Assembly (NCBI GenBank): GCA_964016875.1
Contig: OZ024728.1
Location: 7,304,272-7,368,271 of the forward strand
Direction: 5' to 3'
Length of the DNA: 64,000 nt
Source of the DNA: Fallopia convolvulus
Lineage: Eukaryota > Streptophyta > Magnoliopsida > Caryophyllales > Polygonaceae
The position numbers and the translations under genes are program-made. Under the pieces are notes generated by a model that worked only from the letters and a program-made list of their open reading frames with translations, was not told the origin of the DNA and ran no database searches. How positions within the stretch are numbered: the stretch's first letter is position 1; the number at the start of each line of letters is the position of its first letter. Of this stretch, positions 21,977 to 32,300 are shown in pieces.

Positions 21977-22475
21977 GGGATCCACAAACAAGGAGATGCC
22001 TCAACTTAGTAAATGGATTTCATATTCTATGTACCCAAACAAGGTGGACGATCCCCCTTTATATAGAGGAGGCTTCAACTAGGGTTATAACAAGCAAACA
22101 AGAGATGGACTTAATTGGGCCAGTGATGCAACTAAGGCCCAACGACCCAAAATACTAAAAATAGCATAAATAATAAGAAAAGTCTAACAAAGGATATAAT
22201 ACTCAAAGTAGTAAGATAAGCCCAAGGGCAAGCCTTGACATGTCAAGACAAGCCATCGGCAAGGGCGCGCACACGAGCACGGCGTTGGCGCAGAGATAGT
22301 ATGTCGTGGTCGCGCGGGTGTGTTGTCGCAACGTTGGCATGAGTCTGGACGACATGAACCTTAAGTGCCAAGAGGCACGGTGTTGAGGGACTCGACGCGG
22401 GCTGGGCCAAGGGGAGCACCATGGTCTCGGGACCCTCAGACTAGTCGGAATCAGTTGTAACCCGGGGCTAGGTCG
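21977..22475 (-). repeat. Left copy of a ~500-bp direct repeat (probable LTR part)
   Basis: From GGGATCCACAAACAAGGAGATGCC to CTAGGTCGC this segment matches 25444-25953 in the same orientation with many substitutions. Both contain a TATA-like CCCCTTTATATAGAGGAGGC, readable on the minus strand as CTATATAAAGGGG. Together with the primer-binding-like site at 25245-25257, this suggests the two LTRs of a minus-strand retroelement. Confidence 0.55.
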
Positions 22476-23214
22476 CCATGACATCGGGCACGCCATTGGC
22501 CTTGGCGGGCGCCTCGGCTTCCTCGACCTTGGGCATGGAAGACATGGTCAAAGGCGTGGCCGGTGTCGAGCTAATGGGCATAGCATGCTCAACGGTGTCT
22601 ACAACATCGAGCAACAACGGTGCTATCACGACCAAAGGCATGATAAGGGGCACAACCGACACGGTCTCGACTGGTGGCACAAGCACACCCGTGGAGTTGG
22701 TATGTAGCATCTGTCATGGCGCACTAATAGAGATGTATGTCGGCGTCGATGTGGCGCAGACGTTTTCCGACGACGCTCTCCTTGGAGTCATGAGCACAAC
22801 GATATTCTCCGAGAATGGTTGTGTGCTGACATTGGGGGCAAAATGTCAAGCCATGTGGAATACAATGTTGTGTTTTAGGGTATGTAAAGCAAACGGAAAA
22901 ACATATTTGCATTGATAGTTGAAGTGAAAACTGACCCTTGTACATACAAGGCAATATGAGTAGACCTCAAAAGGTAATCTCGTGAGTAGACCCATAAGGG
23001 TAGTCTCGTAGGGTGTAGGCCCTAAGGCACTCACCATCGACCCACTTTACATGTTTCATTAAGTTAAATTCGGATATAGGCTACGAGTCACGGGATGAGA
23101 TCCCGCTTTCCTTCAACGTATATTGCCCCTATTCCATGCCAAGGGTTCACGCAGTATCATTGTGGGATAAAACGTACCAAACGAAACAATAGACATGTTG
23201 GCAAGACACATCTA

Positions 23215-23382
23215 TTAAGAACAAACGTACTTATTCGAATTCCATGACTCCTCTTCATTCTTCACTTGAACGAAGTCGTTTTCTTCCCACGACGTGCGTG
23301 GTTCCTTCTTCACTTGGATGAACTCTTCATGCATCGCCACTTGAGGTTTCTTCTCCACTTGCACTTGAGAAGATCGATCCAT
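23215..23382 (-). CDS. Short ORF (55 aa) with internal QVK/QVE repeats, function unknown
   Basis: The ATG at 23382 lies about 165 bp downstream of a TATA-like box on the minus strand. The product begins MDRSSQVQVEKKPQ and contains three related units, VQVEKKPQ, FIQVKKEPR and FVQVKNEEE, each followed by acidic residues, ending NSNKYVCS. The repetition is visible in the DNA as CTTCACTTG-type words. I do not recognise it; it could be the start of a degenerate gag-like frame in a retroelement or pure low-complexity sequence. Confidence 0.25.
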   Translation of the reverse strand: MDRSSQVQVEKKPQVAMHEEFIQVKKEPRTSWEENDFVQVKNEEESWNSNKYVCS

Positions 23383-23874
23383 GATATCACTCGTGTGTTT
23401 GATTTACTTTGAGAAAACTCACACAAACAAACCCTAGTCAAAACCGACTACAAGAGTTATTTTTAACCGATTTTGTGTAGACTAGTGTGTAGTCTTTTTA
23501 CCTCTCTTGTCTTTTCCATAAAGGACGACCAACTCCCTTTATATAGGCCTTAGATTCTGTCCAAAAACTGCCCACAAAGTTGGTTACAAGTTGGTTGAAG
23601 AAATGGGAGGCCGAGAGTGAAAGTAAGGGAAGTTACAATAACTTTCCTCTCTCCTTGTCATCCTTTTTTAGCGTCCAAATGCATCCCCTCATGGAGTCCA
23701 AAAGGGCGTGTAATTCAGCCAAGAAATGGCCCAAAGGAAAGCCCAAAAATCCATCTAGAAATCCCATCCAAAAGGCCCAAAAGCAAGGCATGAAGCCCAT
23801 GCCATGCGTCCAAGCATGCGGCCCATCCAGCCCACACGTGCGCCCCATGGGCCGGCCCACCAAGGCCCACACCT

Positions 23875-24260
23875 AGCTAGGTCACTTACCTAGTGTAGCT
23901 GGCCCTTAGTTAGTTGAGTTAGCATCCAACTAGTTGAGTTGGCTTAAGCTGCGTTTTAGCTCGTTGAGTTGACTTTCGAGCTACTTGAGCTAACTTGAGC
24001 TAGTTTGAACTTCCGTGAGCTAATCCCTAGCTACATGAGCTTTTTACCAAGATTATAATATAAGTCTAGAGCTTGTTCAAGCTTCTAGAGCTAACTTTAA
24101 GCTAGTTTGAAGCTTCTAAAATTCTTTCTAGCATACATAGCTATGTGCCAAGCTAAATTCAAGCTTTGGTTCTTGCTTTGAGCATTCACCAAGCTTAAGT
24201 TAAGCTTCCTAACTTCATTAGATGATGCACAAAGCTATAAGACTCAAATAGCAAGCTCGA
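23875..24260. repeat. Degenerate AGCT-rich short repeats
   Basis: Words such as TTGAGCTAACTTGAGCTAGTTTGA, TAGTTGAGTTGGC and CAAGCTTCTAGAGCTAAC recur irregularly over nearly 400 bp. No fixed period is obvious by eye. It is probably LTR-internal low-complexity sequence. Confidence 0.5.
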
Positions 24261-25244
24261 AATCATACCTTAGCTCAATCGAAGTCACTCGACGCCTCGT
24301 GCCTAAACCTAGGCGCGCCGCAAGCTCCTCGCACACTCCTTAGGTGCGTCGCTAGCATCGTTCAACCTCGGCCGTTCCATCGTAGTGCCATAGGCTCGCC
24401 CCAACAACCGAGACTTGAACCTCAAAACCGAGCACAAGGCGCGCCACACGCTGCCGAGTCTCGAACGTCAAGATCGAGCTCCTAGCGCGCCATGCTCTAG
24501 CACCGTGTCGATGCTCCGTGCCACTAACAAGTGACGACGCCTTCTCGGTGCGCCCTCGCCTAGTGTCGTGGCATACGAGGTTCCCTTTCTTGGCGTTGGT
24601 GTGCCTTTACTTTGGATCATTTCTATACATGACAAACTCTCTTTATCATATCATGGCAATTCATATATGTCAATTCCTCCATCGACATTATCCTTATGAC
24701 TTGTTAACCTCAACATGCTCTCAATGGGATTTGATGACTTTACACAAATCACCAACATACAAGATGTGACCAAGTCTCAATGGGGCATTGTTGCCTAGAC
24801 CATTGACCATCTTCAAGATGATCAAACCAATCCCAAGCGTAGTCGGTGAAGCAGCTAATTGTGATATGAAATCGCCCATATTTGTTGTAATCTCTTTGGC
24901 CAAACTAGGTTGCCATGTGTTTTTCCCATGCCAAAAACGCTTCATGGTCATCATACCCGACAAAGCGTGGTCGATTATGCAAAGCAATCGGGGCTCATAC
25001 AAATTGACGCAAAATCAAAGAGAAATGAATCAATCAAATTCACCAAATACAACCAATTACAAGATAGGTATATGTTGTTGTTTTTAAACAATTAAAGTAA
25101 GGAAGAAAAATTATGGGACCTGAGATGAACGCAACGATGGTTATGGTGGTCTTGGTGGATTCTAGAATAAGAACATGCAACAGAATGGGGGAAAACGTGT
25201 GAACAATGAACATAAAGAGTGAGATGAGACTTACACGATCTATT

Positions 25245-25257
25245 GGCTCTAATACCA
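25245..25257 (-). other. Retrotransposon primer binding site (tRNA-iMet type)
   Basis: On the minus strand the sequence reads TGGTATTAGAGCC, one base different from the common plant TGGTATCAGAGCC site complementary to initiator tRNA-Met. It follows ...GCGTCAAA, which could be the end of the LTR that extends to the right from about 25260. Confidence 0.6.
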
Positions 25258-25259
25258 TT

Positions 25260-26210
25260 TGACGCGAACCCTAGTTGATGCCTTGATGGAACTTGCTTTG
25301 ACCGTGTAGTGGGTCTCTATTGAGTGATGGCGGAAACAAATCTATTTGTAAGGGACATTTTGGTTGTTTTAAAGATAAGAGTTGATTGAATCATGAGAGA
25401 AACAATTGAGAGGGAAGATAGATTGAAGAAGTGTTTTGACGCAGGGATCCACAAACAAGGAGATGCCTCGATCAACTTAGTAAATGGATTTCATATTCTG
25501 TGTACCTAAACAAGGTGGACAATCCCCCTTTATATAGAGGAGGCGTCAACAATTGTTATAACAAGCAAACAAGAGATGGTCTTGGGCCAAGGATGCAACT
25601 AAGGCCCAACGACCCAAAATACTAAAAATAGCATAAATAATAAAAAAAAAGTCTAACAAAGGAAATAATAATCAAAATAGTAAGATAAGGCCAAGGGAAA
25701 GTCTTGACATGCCAAGACAAGCCATCGACGAGGGTGCACACTTGGACATGCCATAGCACGGCGCTAGCGCGGAGATAGCATGGTGTGGTCGCGTGGGTGC
25801 GTTGTCACGACGTTGGCACGAGTTTGGCGCAATAGGAATCTCAAGTGCCGGGAGGCATGGTGTCTCGGGACTTGGCACGGGTTGGCCCAAGGGGGCCGCC
25901 ATGATCTTGGGATCCTCAGACTAGTTGAGATCAATTGTGACTTGAGGCTAGGTCGCATCATATAGCTTATCAATGAGCGCAACCTGTTCATTAATCTATT
26001 GGACTTGTTCATCAATGTGCAACTCCAACCTCGCCATGTAGCACCTCTCTCGCTCCAAATACCTCTCAGTTTCATCGGCTCGATGCTTATGACAAAGTGT
26101 TACTCTCTGTAGACGGGCAAAGCAAGGTAGTGAAGAAAGTCGGTACATCAATTCTTCACCATCACTTGATTCTTGAAAACCAGATGAAAACACGAAGTAG
26201 GCATGATGAT
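25260..26210 (-). repeat. Right LTR-like region of the minus-strand element
   Basis: It begins TGACGCGAACCC next to the primer binding site and includes 25444-25953, the second copy of the ~500-bp direct repeat. On the minus strand 25950-26193 encodes an open frame with FQESSDGEELMYRL...RADETERYLERERCYMARLELHIDEQVQQINEQV, a possible short coiled coil that I cannot assign. The outer end is not defined. Confidence 0.4.
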
Positions 26211-27870
26211 AATGAATATATTTCTAATATGGATAAAAAAGGGGCATAACCTCAGCGGAAGAAACGTCAAACGGTTACGATGATCGTGTCATTACATGAT
26301 CAGAGTCCCACTGAACAGGGAAATCAAGCAAAATACCATTTTCTTCGTACAAGGATCCTTGCGAAACCATTGTTCTAACCTTGCCATACATCAAAGATTT
26401 TGGAGTAGTTAATTTCAAGTTGTCATGAATAATTCTTATGCAATTCAAAGAACAGTTTTTTCGTAATTATGAACATGAATTCTATAAGATTGTCATAAAT
26501 AATCCTTGCCATACATGAGTTCAAGTAGTTAATTTCAAGTTGTCATGAATAATCCTTACCAACATGCATGAATTTTGAACATGAATAATATAAGAGAACC
26601 ATGTCTATAGCCAAAAACATGCCATGTCATATCCAAAAACAAGAACCGAAATTCTATAAGAGAATCATGTCTATACAGCACAAACAAAATAGGGTTACCA
26701 TACAACAAGTACTAGGCAACATCACTACTTACAACAAGATGGGGTTAGAGCAACATGCTGTTAAGACCAAGCAGTAATTCAATCACTAGTTTCAAATCCA
26801 TAAGTCATTCAATCAAAGTAATAGTTCAGCGGAAGCTCAAGCTCAACCAATTTTAGTTCATTCGTCTTTGGAAAGATTGCAACCAGTTAAGACCAAGTAG
26901 TAATACAATCACTACTTTCAAACCCAGTAGAGTTATTCAATCAAAGTGCGTAATTGTTCAAGCTCAAGCTCAACGAGTCATTCATCTGTCTTTGAAAAAA
27001 TTGAAAAGATTGTAACCATGTCTATGTAGTAATACACGACAAATGAAAGCAAGTTCAAGCTCAAGCTCGAACCATTAGTGGTTCGAGCAATTAGGGTTAT
27101 CGAGCAATTAGGGCTTTTCAATCTCATGATCAAGCTCCGATCAATTAGGGTTTTGAGCAATTACGCTTAAAGCCTAAACCCTAACCAACACACAAACCCT
27201 TAATTTCGAGCAATTCCAAATAAGGGTCAATTTACCTCTAATGTCGAGTCGCTCGTCGCCTAGGTTAGATTGTTGCAATATCGCTATCGCTTATCGTCGC
27301 CTATGGTAGGTTGTCGCCCTCATTGCCACCCACACGTAAGAACACATATCGGTTGAGAAGAAACCTTGAGATTCTCTAAAGGGCTACATGCCAGTGTTTG
27401 GTAAAGTGATACGTGTACTTGAGAATGTTGTCGTCGCTCGTCAGGGTGGGTCGTCGCTCGTCCTCATCTCCAGGGTGGGTTGTCGCCTTGCCGTCGCCCA
27501 AGCGTGATCCGTGTGAAGAAACCCTGACTTCAAATTTGGAAGCTCAAGGGTATCGAGTGTCAAAAGGGTGTGGGAAAAGTGGAGCGCTAGCGGAAGACAC
27601 TCGAGAAAGTTGGAGGAGGAGGGAAGGAAGTAGCGTCTTCGATGCTAGCGTCTCCACTTCCGATGGTGGCCACTTGATAAACAAGGTTGCGGGAGCGTGA
27701 ACGTCTCCATTTCACTCCCAAGACTGTTCTGCTGGTGTCGAACGGGCTTAAGAGAGACGGATTTAACTTTTATGGGTCCAATAGTGCTGGCTCGTTGGCT
27801 CCCATGTATTTTTACCGTTGGAGACAATTTTAGACGAAATATAACTTTTTAAGAGAATTTTAGCCGGACC
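26211..27870. repeat. Intergenic, with tandem ~131-bp repeat
   Basis: About 26757-27020 contains two diverged copies of a unit: TTAAGACCAAGCAGTAATTCAATCACTA...TCAAGCTCAACCA and TTAAGACCAAGTAGTAATACAATCACTA...TCAAGCTCAACGA. Short AATTAGGGTT and TCGAGCAATTAGGG words recur at 27070-27160, and TTTCAAGTTGTCATGAATAAT occurs near 26413 and 26531. No convincing gene is present; the 95-codon ORF at 27413 has no recognisable domain. Confidence 0.5.
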
Positions 27871-28977
27871 CAGTGACGGACCGAAGTGGGGGCCAGTGGT
27901 GTATACCCATAGGGAGGAGTCCGGAGTCGGAGGACCTTCGTCTAATTTACTAACGAGGAAGAAGGTAAATTAGGTTTTTTTTAAAAAAAATTGAGCAAAA
28001 TGACTCATTTTGTAAAACAATTTAGGCAAAATTGGTTATATATCCCTTGAATCTTGTTCAATTGAAAATATAGCTATCGAAACTTAAAAATCAGATGTAT
28101 ATCCATCATTTTGTAATTGTTTCAGATTATTATCCTTAATATGTTTATTATTAATAAATTGAATAACAACAAAAATATATTGAGGGAATTATTGTATAGA
28201 TAATACATATTAAATTTAATTTAACACGAAGTGCATATTCAGCTTAATAAAAAATATATTTTAGTTAATATAATCAAAATTCAGAAAGATAAAATACTAA
28301 TTCCTTAAACTTTGAATGTGAAATAATAAAATGCAAACTAATTTAGTTAACACTTGCGGCGAAAAACTTCTCCTATGAAGGCATAGTTGTAAACTTGTAA
28401 TCAAACCATTGAATAGATATAATTATAAATTTATAATGATAAAATTTATTGATAACTTTTTCTATCAAATATCAATTAACAATAAAATTACAGTATTTAA
28501 AGATAAATATGAAATGTACACTTTATTTCTAAAATGAGATTTTACTATGTTTGTCAATAATTATTATAATCCATTACTATTTTTTTTTATATTTTCATAG
28601 ATATATAACCAATTTATAAGTTTTGATGGATATATAATTATATATCCAAATTAACAAGATTGAAGAGACGTATATCAATTTTCCAAAAATTTATCTCTTG
28701 CTTTTCATATTTTATAAGAATTTTTTTTAATACCAAACAAAATCATTGGTCAGAGGAATATTCAACCAAACGAGTGAAACGACAATTTCAATCTCGACTC
28801 TCTCGGTCGATTCACGAACACCGAAATTCGCACCAGCAGTCCACTACCGGCGACCGCACCGCTGTCAACCACGCCCGCTGCTCGTGGCCCGCTCTCCTCG
28901 CAGGCCAATTTCTCCAGTTCGTCCCTCCTCGCCGTCGCCTGTGCCCCCGCTTAAAATTTGTTCTGCGTCCGTCACTG
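27871..28977. mobile_element. Non-autonomous hAT-type element with perfect 8-bp target duplication
   Basis: The 1107-bp element begins CAGTGACGGAC and ends with the exact reverse complement GTCCGTCACTG. It is flanked by GCCGGACC on both sides (27863-27870 and 28978-28985), a perfect 8-bp duplication as made by hAT transposases. The CAGTG-GCGGA type terminus is common in plant hAT elements. No transposase ORF is present; the interior is AT-rich in the middle and GC-rich near the right end. ORFs at 28660-29022 straddle its border and are artefacts. It lies about 350 bp upstream of the DEAH7 start codon. Confidence 0.85.
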
Positions 28978-29126
28978 GCCGGACCCATCACGGGCACGGG
29001 GTCTTTTAGTTCATTCAACTGATAAGCCCTAGGAACGAGAGAGAGAATCAGCACTTGGGAGAAGCAATTCTTCACTGCCGGCATATCTTCTCTGCCTCGT
29101 CAAAAGTCTACAGGCTTAAATTTGAT

Positions 29127-29321
29127 GTATGTATCTCTAGGTTTGCTATCTTTCGTGTTGTTTGTAATCCTTAAAGATCCAAATTTGATCGGTTTCAACT
29201 TGTCGTGTTCTTAATTGAATGAGGAACTGAGAGTTATCCAAATTTGAGAACTCTCGGCCGCCTGCCCCTTGAGGCGTTTCTTCCTATGTACTTTCTGATT
29301 TTATGCTAATTTTTCCTATAG
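29127..29321 (+). other. Probable intron in the 5' leader of DEAH7
   Basis: A donor-like GTATGT at 29127 and an acceptor CTATAG ending at 29321, eight bases before the start codon, suggest a leader intron of about 195 bp. The first exon would then lie between the hAT element and 29126. Donor choice is inference. Confidence 0.4.
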
Positions 29322-29329
29322 TTTTCGAA

Positions 29330-32300
29330 ATGAGTGAACCTGGTCTAACAGAGCCTGAGCAAGCTACCGGTGGGGGATTGTATGTTCCTGGCAATAGTCG
29401 TGTTGCTTTCCGGCGTCCTGAGAAATCCCGGCTTGGTAATTGTTGCTGCACTCCTTAAGTTTTTTTTTTTTGCTATTCATGATAATGGTCGATATGCTGA
29501 GCTTTCCACAACGTTTTTCTGATTCAGGGTTGGACACTCTTGCTCTTGCAAAAAGGAATAACAATGAGGGTAAATTTAGGGTTCCACGAGAGGTTGCCAC
29601 TTCTGCTATAGCTTCACTAGACGAGGACGAGACTTCTTCACTTACTGACACAGACGAGGATGGAAACCCTACAACTACAAGCTTAGGAAGCCAGTATAGG
29701 AGATATCGAGGTGCAAGTACTAGTGAGACTTCACTAGAAGGTAAAACCAGATATCTCTCTTTCCTTTTCCTTTGATCCCCATGTCAAGAGCGAGAGCTTG
29801 AATTTTTCTTAAGGAGCTAGAAGAGAGAATCATTGTTGCAAGTTAGAATGAAATTGTTATGTTTGTTTATGGTTGAATTTTTCATTCCTTAGTTAGGCAA
29901 ATAACAAGAGAATCTTTAGGTATATAAATATTGGGTGATATTGTTCATATACTTGATTTGGGTTGACCTTCTTTGGTTTCAGTTTGTGGAGTGAGCACTT
30001 AAACTGATTATAGGCGGTTTATAATTGTGGTCAAGTAGACTTTACTTTTAGTTTCCTTGAAGCTTATATTGAATATTTTCTTTTGTACGCTCTATAATTT
30101 GTGCAATCAATATGGGTCTAATTCCTAAGTAAAGATTATACAGTTACATATGGCATGGCATTGTAATCCATGTAAGTAGGCCATCTTCATGAAGTATACT
30201 TGTCACATGCAATAGGTTTTAATGCTTCCATCTTACTTGTATGTATCATACAGTTGTATATGTCTGGGAACTTTAACTTGTGAACTTTGAAGGTTTTTTC
30301 ATGTGATATGTTTTTTTTTTTGCTAAATATATATTGACATGCAGAGTATCCTGTTACATGTACTTGTAAGTGATACAGTTATTATCTGCTGAAAAATGCA
30401 TTGTTTGCCTCTCGTCAGAAAGTAACCCGAGTCATGAAGCAAATCCATATGATGAATCCAAAGTTACTCATTCAAGTGTAAGTGTGCATAGTGAGGTAAG
30501 CGCACATTATAGAGATCATCACCTCAGTCAAAGAAGGGACTCCAACGATGATCATAGAAGTGATAGCAGGAGATCAAGGCACAGATACGGTGATGAGTAT
30601 AGAGAGCGGAGCAGAAGGGAGCATAGTCACCAAAGAGAAGATGATACAGAATATCGGAGGAAAAGAAGTAGATATGAAAGATGGACGCCTGGTAGGTCAT
30701 GGCTTATTTTCTGTCTATCTTATTTATAATTAAGAGCCCATTTTATGTAATTTTTTTATGGCCTTAGGAACATGGTTGCTTCACCCAAACATCTATTCAT
30801 TAACATTTTTTTCGAAGATATTAAGAAAATATATTTCCTTTGAACCCCTACCCTCCATAAAAGGAAACCCAGACAAGAGAGAGACAGAGAAAAACTAAGA
30901 TAAATGAATGCCAAGACAAGCTCAAAGAAAGTTTTGAAGGTTAACATGTTCTATGCTTGGCTTTCTTTTTGTCTTATTTCCTGTATAACTCTCTTCTCCA
31001 AGTGCGTGTGGGCAAACATTTTCCAGTTCTAGTCTACATGGGATGCAATCTTTTTTAAAAAGTCTTCTTTTAAAAAGCATGTGATTAGAGTGAATTAGTG
31101 ATTCTATGAATGCTGAAGTGACAAAGTGAAGTGCAAAATTTTAGGCAGATCTGACCGGGATGATAGAAGGTCAGAGTGGGAAGATACTCCCCGCCGTGAA
31201 AGTTATACTAACTCTAGTAGACGACATCAGCCTTCACCTTCTCCAATGTTCATAGGGGCATCGCCAGATGCTAGGCTGCCTTCTCCATGGACACCACGTT
31301 CTACCGGTATGTAGTAATTTCTTCATCCTGTTATATGCTTTGCTTTAGTGATTACTTCATTTTGGTTTGTTGATTTGATTATATCATGGCTGATGTTATC
31401 ATTGGTGTAGGCCCTTCTCCTTGGGATATAACATCTCCCTCTCCGACTCCAATACGTGCATCTGGATCCTCTGCGCGGTTTTCAAGTTCTCAATATGGTG
31501 GACGATCTGACCAATTTAGGCTTTCTGCTGAAAAGTCTACCGTGGTGGAGGTATGCTTTTAACTTAGCTGTTCTAATGCAGCTTTCAACTAGGTGTTGAC
31601 TAGAAAGACAGTGTGCTTATAATTCTTGTTATGTAAAAATTAGGATGATGAAGCTGCTATAGATCATTCTCCTACAGAACACAATTCAGAGATCACTGAA
31701 AGTATGCGTCTAGAGATGGAGTACAACTCTGACCGTGCATGGTAAGTAGTTTTATTGATGGTTCTCTCTTTATAAACCTTATTCTATGTTGACGAAACGA
31801 AATTGTTAATATACATGTGTTGGGTACGGTGGGGGATCATGAATTACCATGGCGAAAAGTCTTATTTTGGCATCTTGCTTTAAATGTAGTAATCTTTGTT
31901 CTTTTGAATTAAGGTATGATAGAGAGGAAGGAAGTACGACATTCGACTCAGATAGCTCATTTTATATTGAGTCATCATCCCAGAAGAAAGAAGCCCCGTT
32001 GGCCAAGAAACTGGTATGTACAAAATCAATTAGAAGTATGTGATAATATCCTGTGCTCTATCTCTTGATCTTAGTGCCTTTTTTCCCATTACATTACTCA
32101 TTTGCAGGTTCGGAAGGATGGAACTCTCATGTCGCTTGCTCAGAGCAAGAAGCTATCACAATTAAGTGCTGATAATGCGCAGTGGGAAGATCGTCAGCTT
32201 TTGCGATCTGGTGCTGTTAGAAATAAAGAGGTGCAGACCGACTTTGATGAAGATGAGGAGCATAGGGTTATTCTCTTAGTTCATGGTTAGTGAAGTTAAT

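Larger units (their letters stand above)
22476..25244 (-). mobile_element. Interior of a rearranged minus-strand LTR element, with fragments of others
   Basis: No gag, protease, reverse transcriptase or integrase domain can be read on either strand. The region contains another LTR-like promoter on the minus strand (GGCCTATATAAAGGG near 23537-23551), a short minus ORF, a GC-rich stretch full of GGCCCA words (23820-23880), and an AGCT-rich degenerate repeat. A minus-strand ORF at 24721-25002 (93 codons, RFWHGKNTWQPSLAKEI) is not recognised. Confidence 0.4.

Noticed and set aside
22203..22915. GC-rich ORFs suggesting a bacterial-type gene
   Set aside because: They lie in LTR-like direct repeats; codon pattern and length do not support a protein.
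27413..27700. 95-codon plus ORF
   Set aside because: No domain and no splice-site-supported extension; built of GTCGTCGCTCG-type repeats.
28660..29084. ORFs immediately upstream of DEAH7 as a gene or N-terminal extension
   Set aside because: They cross the right border of the hAT element and are not in a spliceable frame with the helicase.
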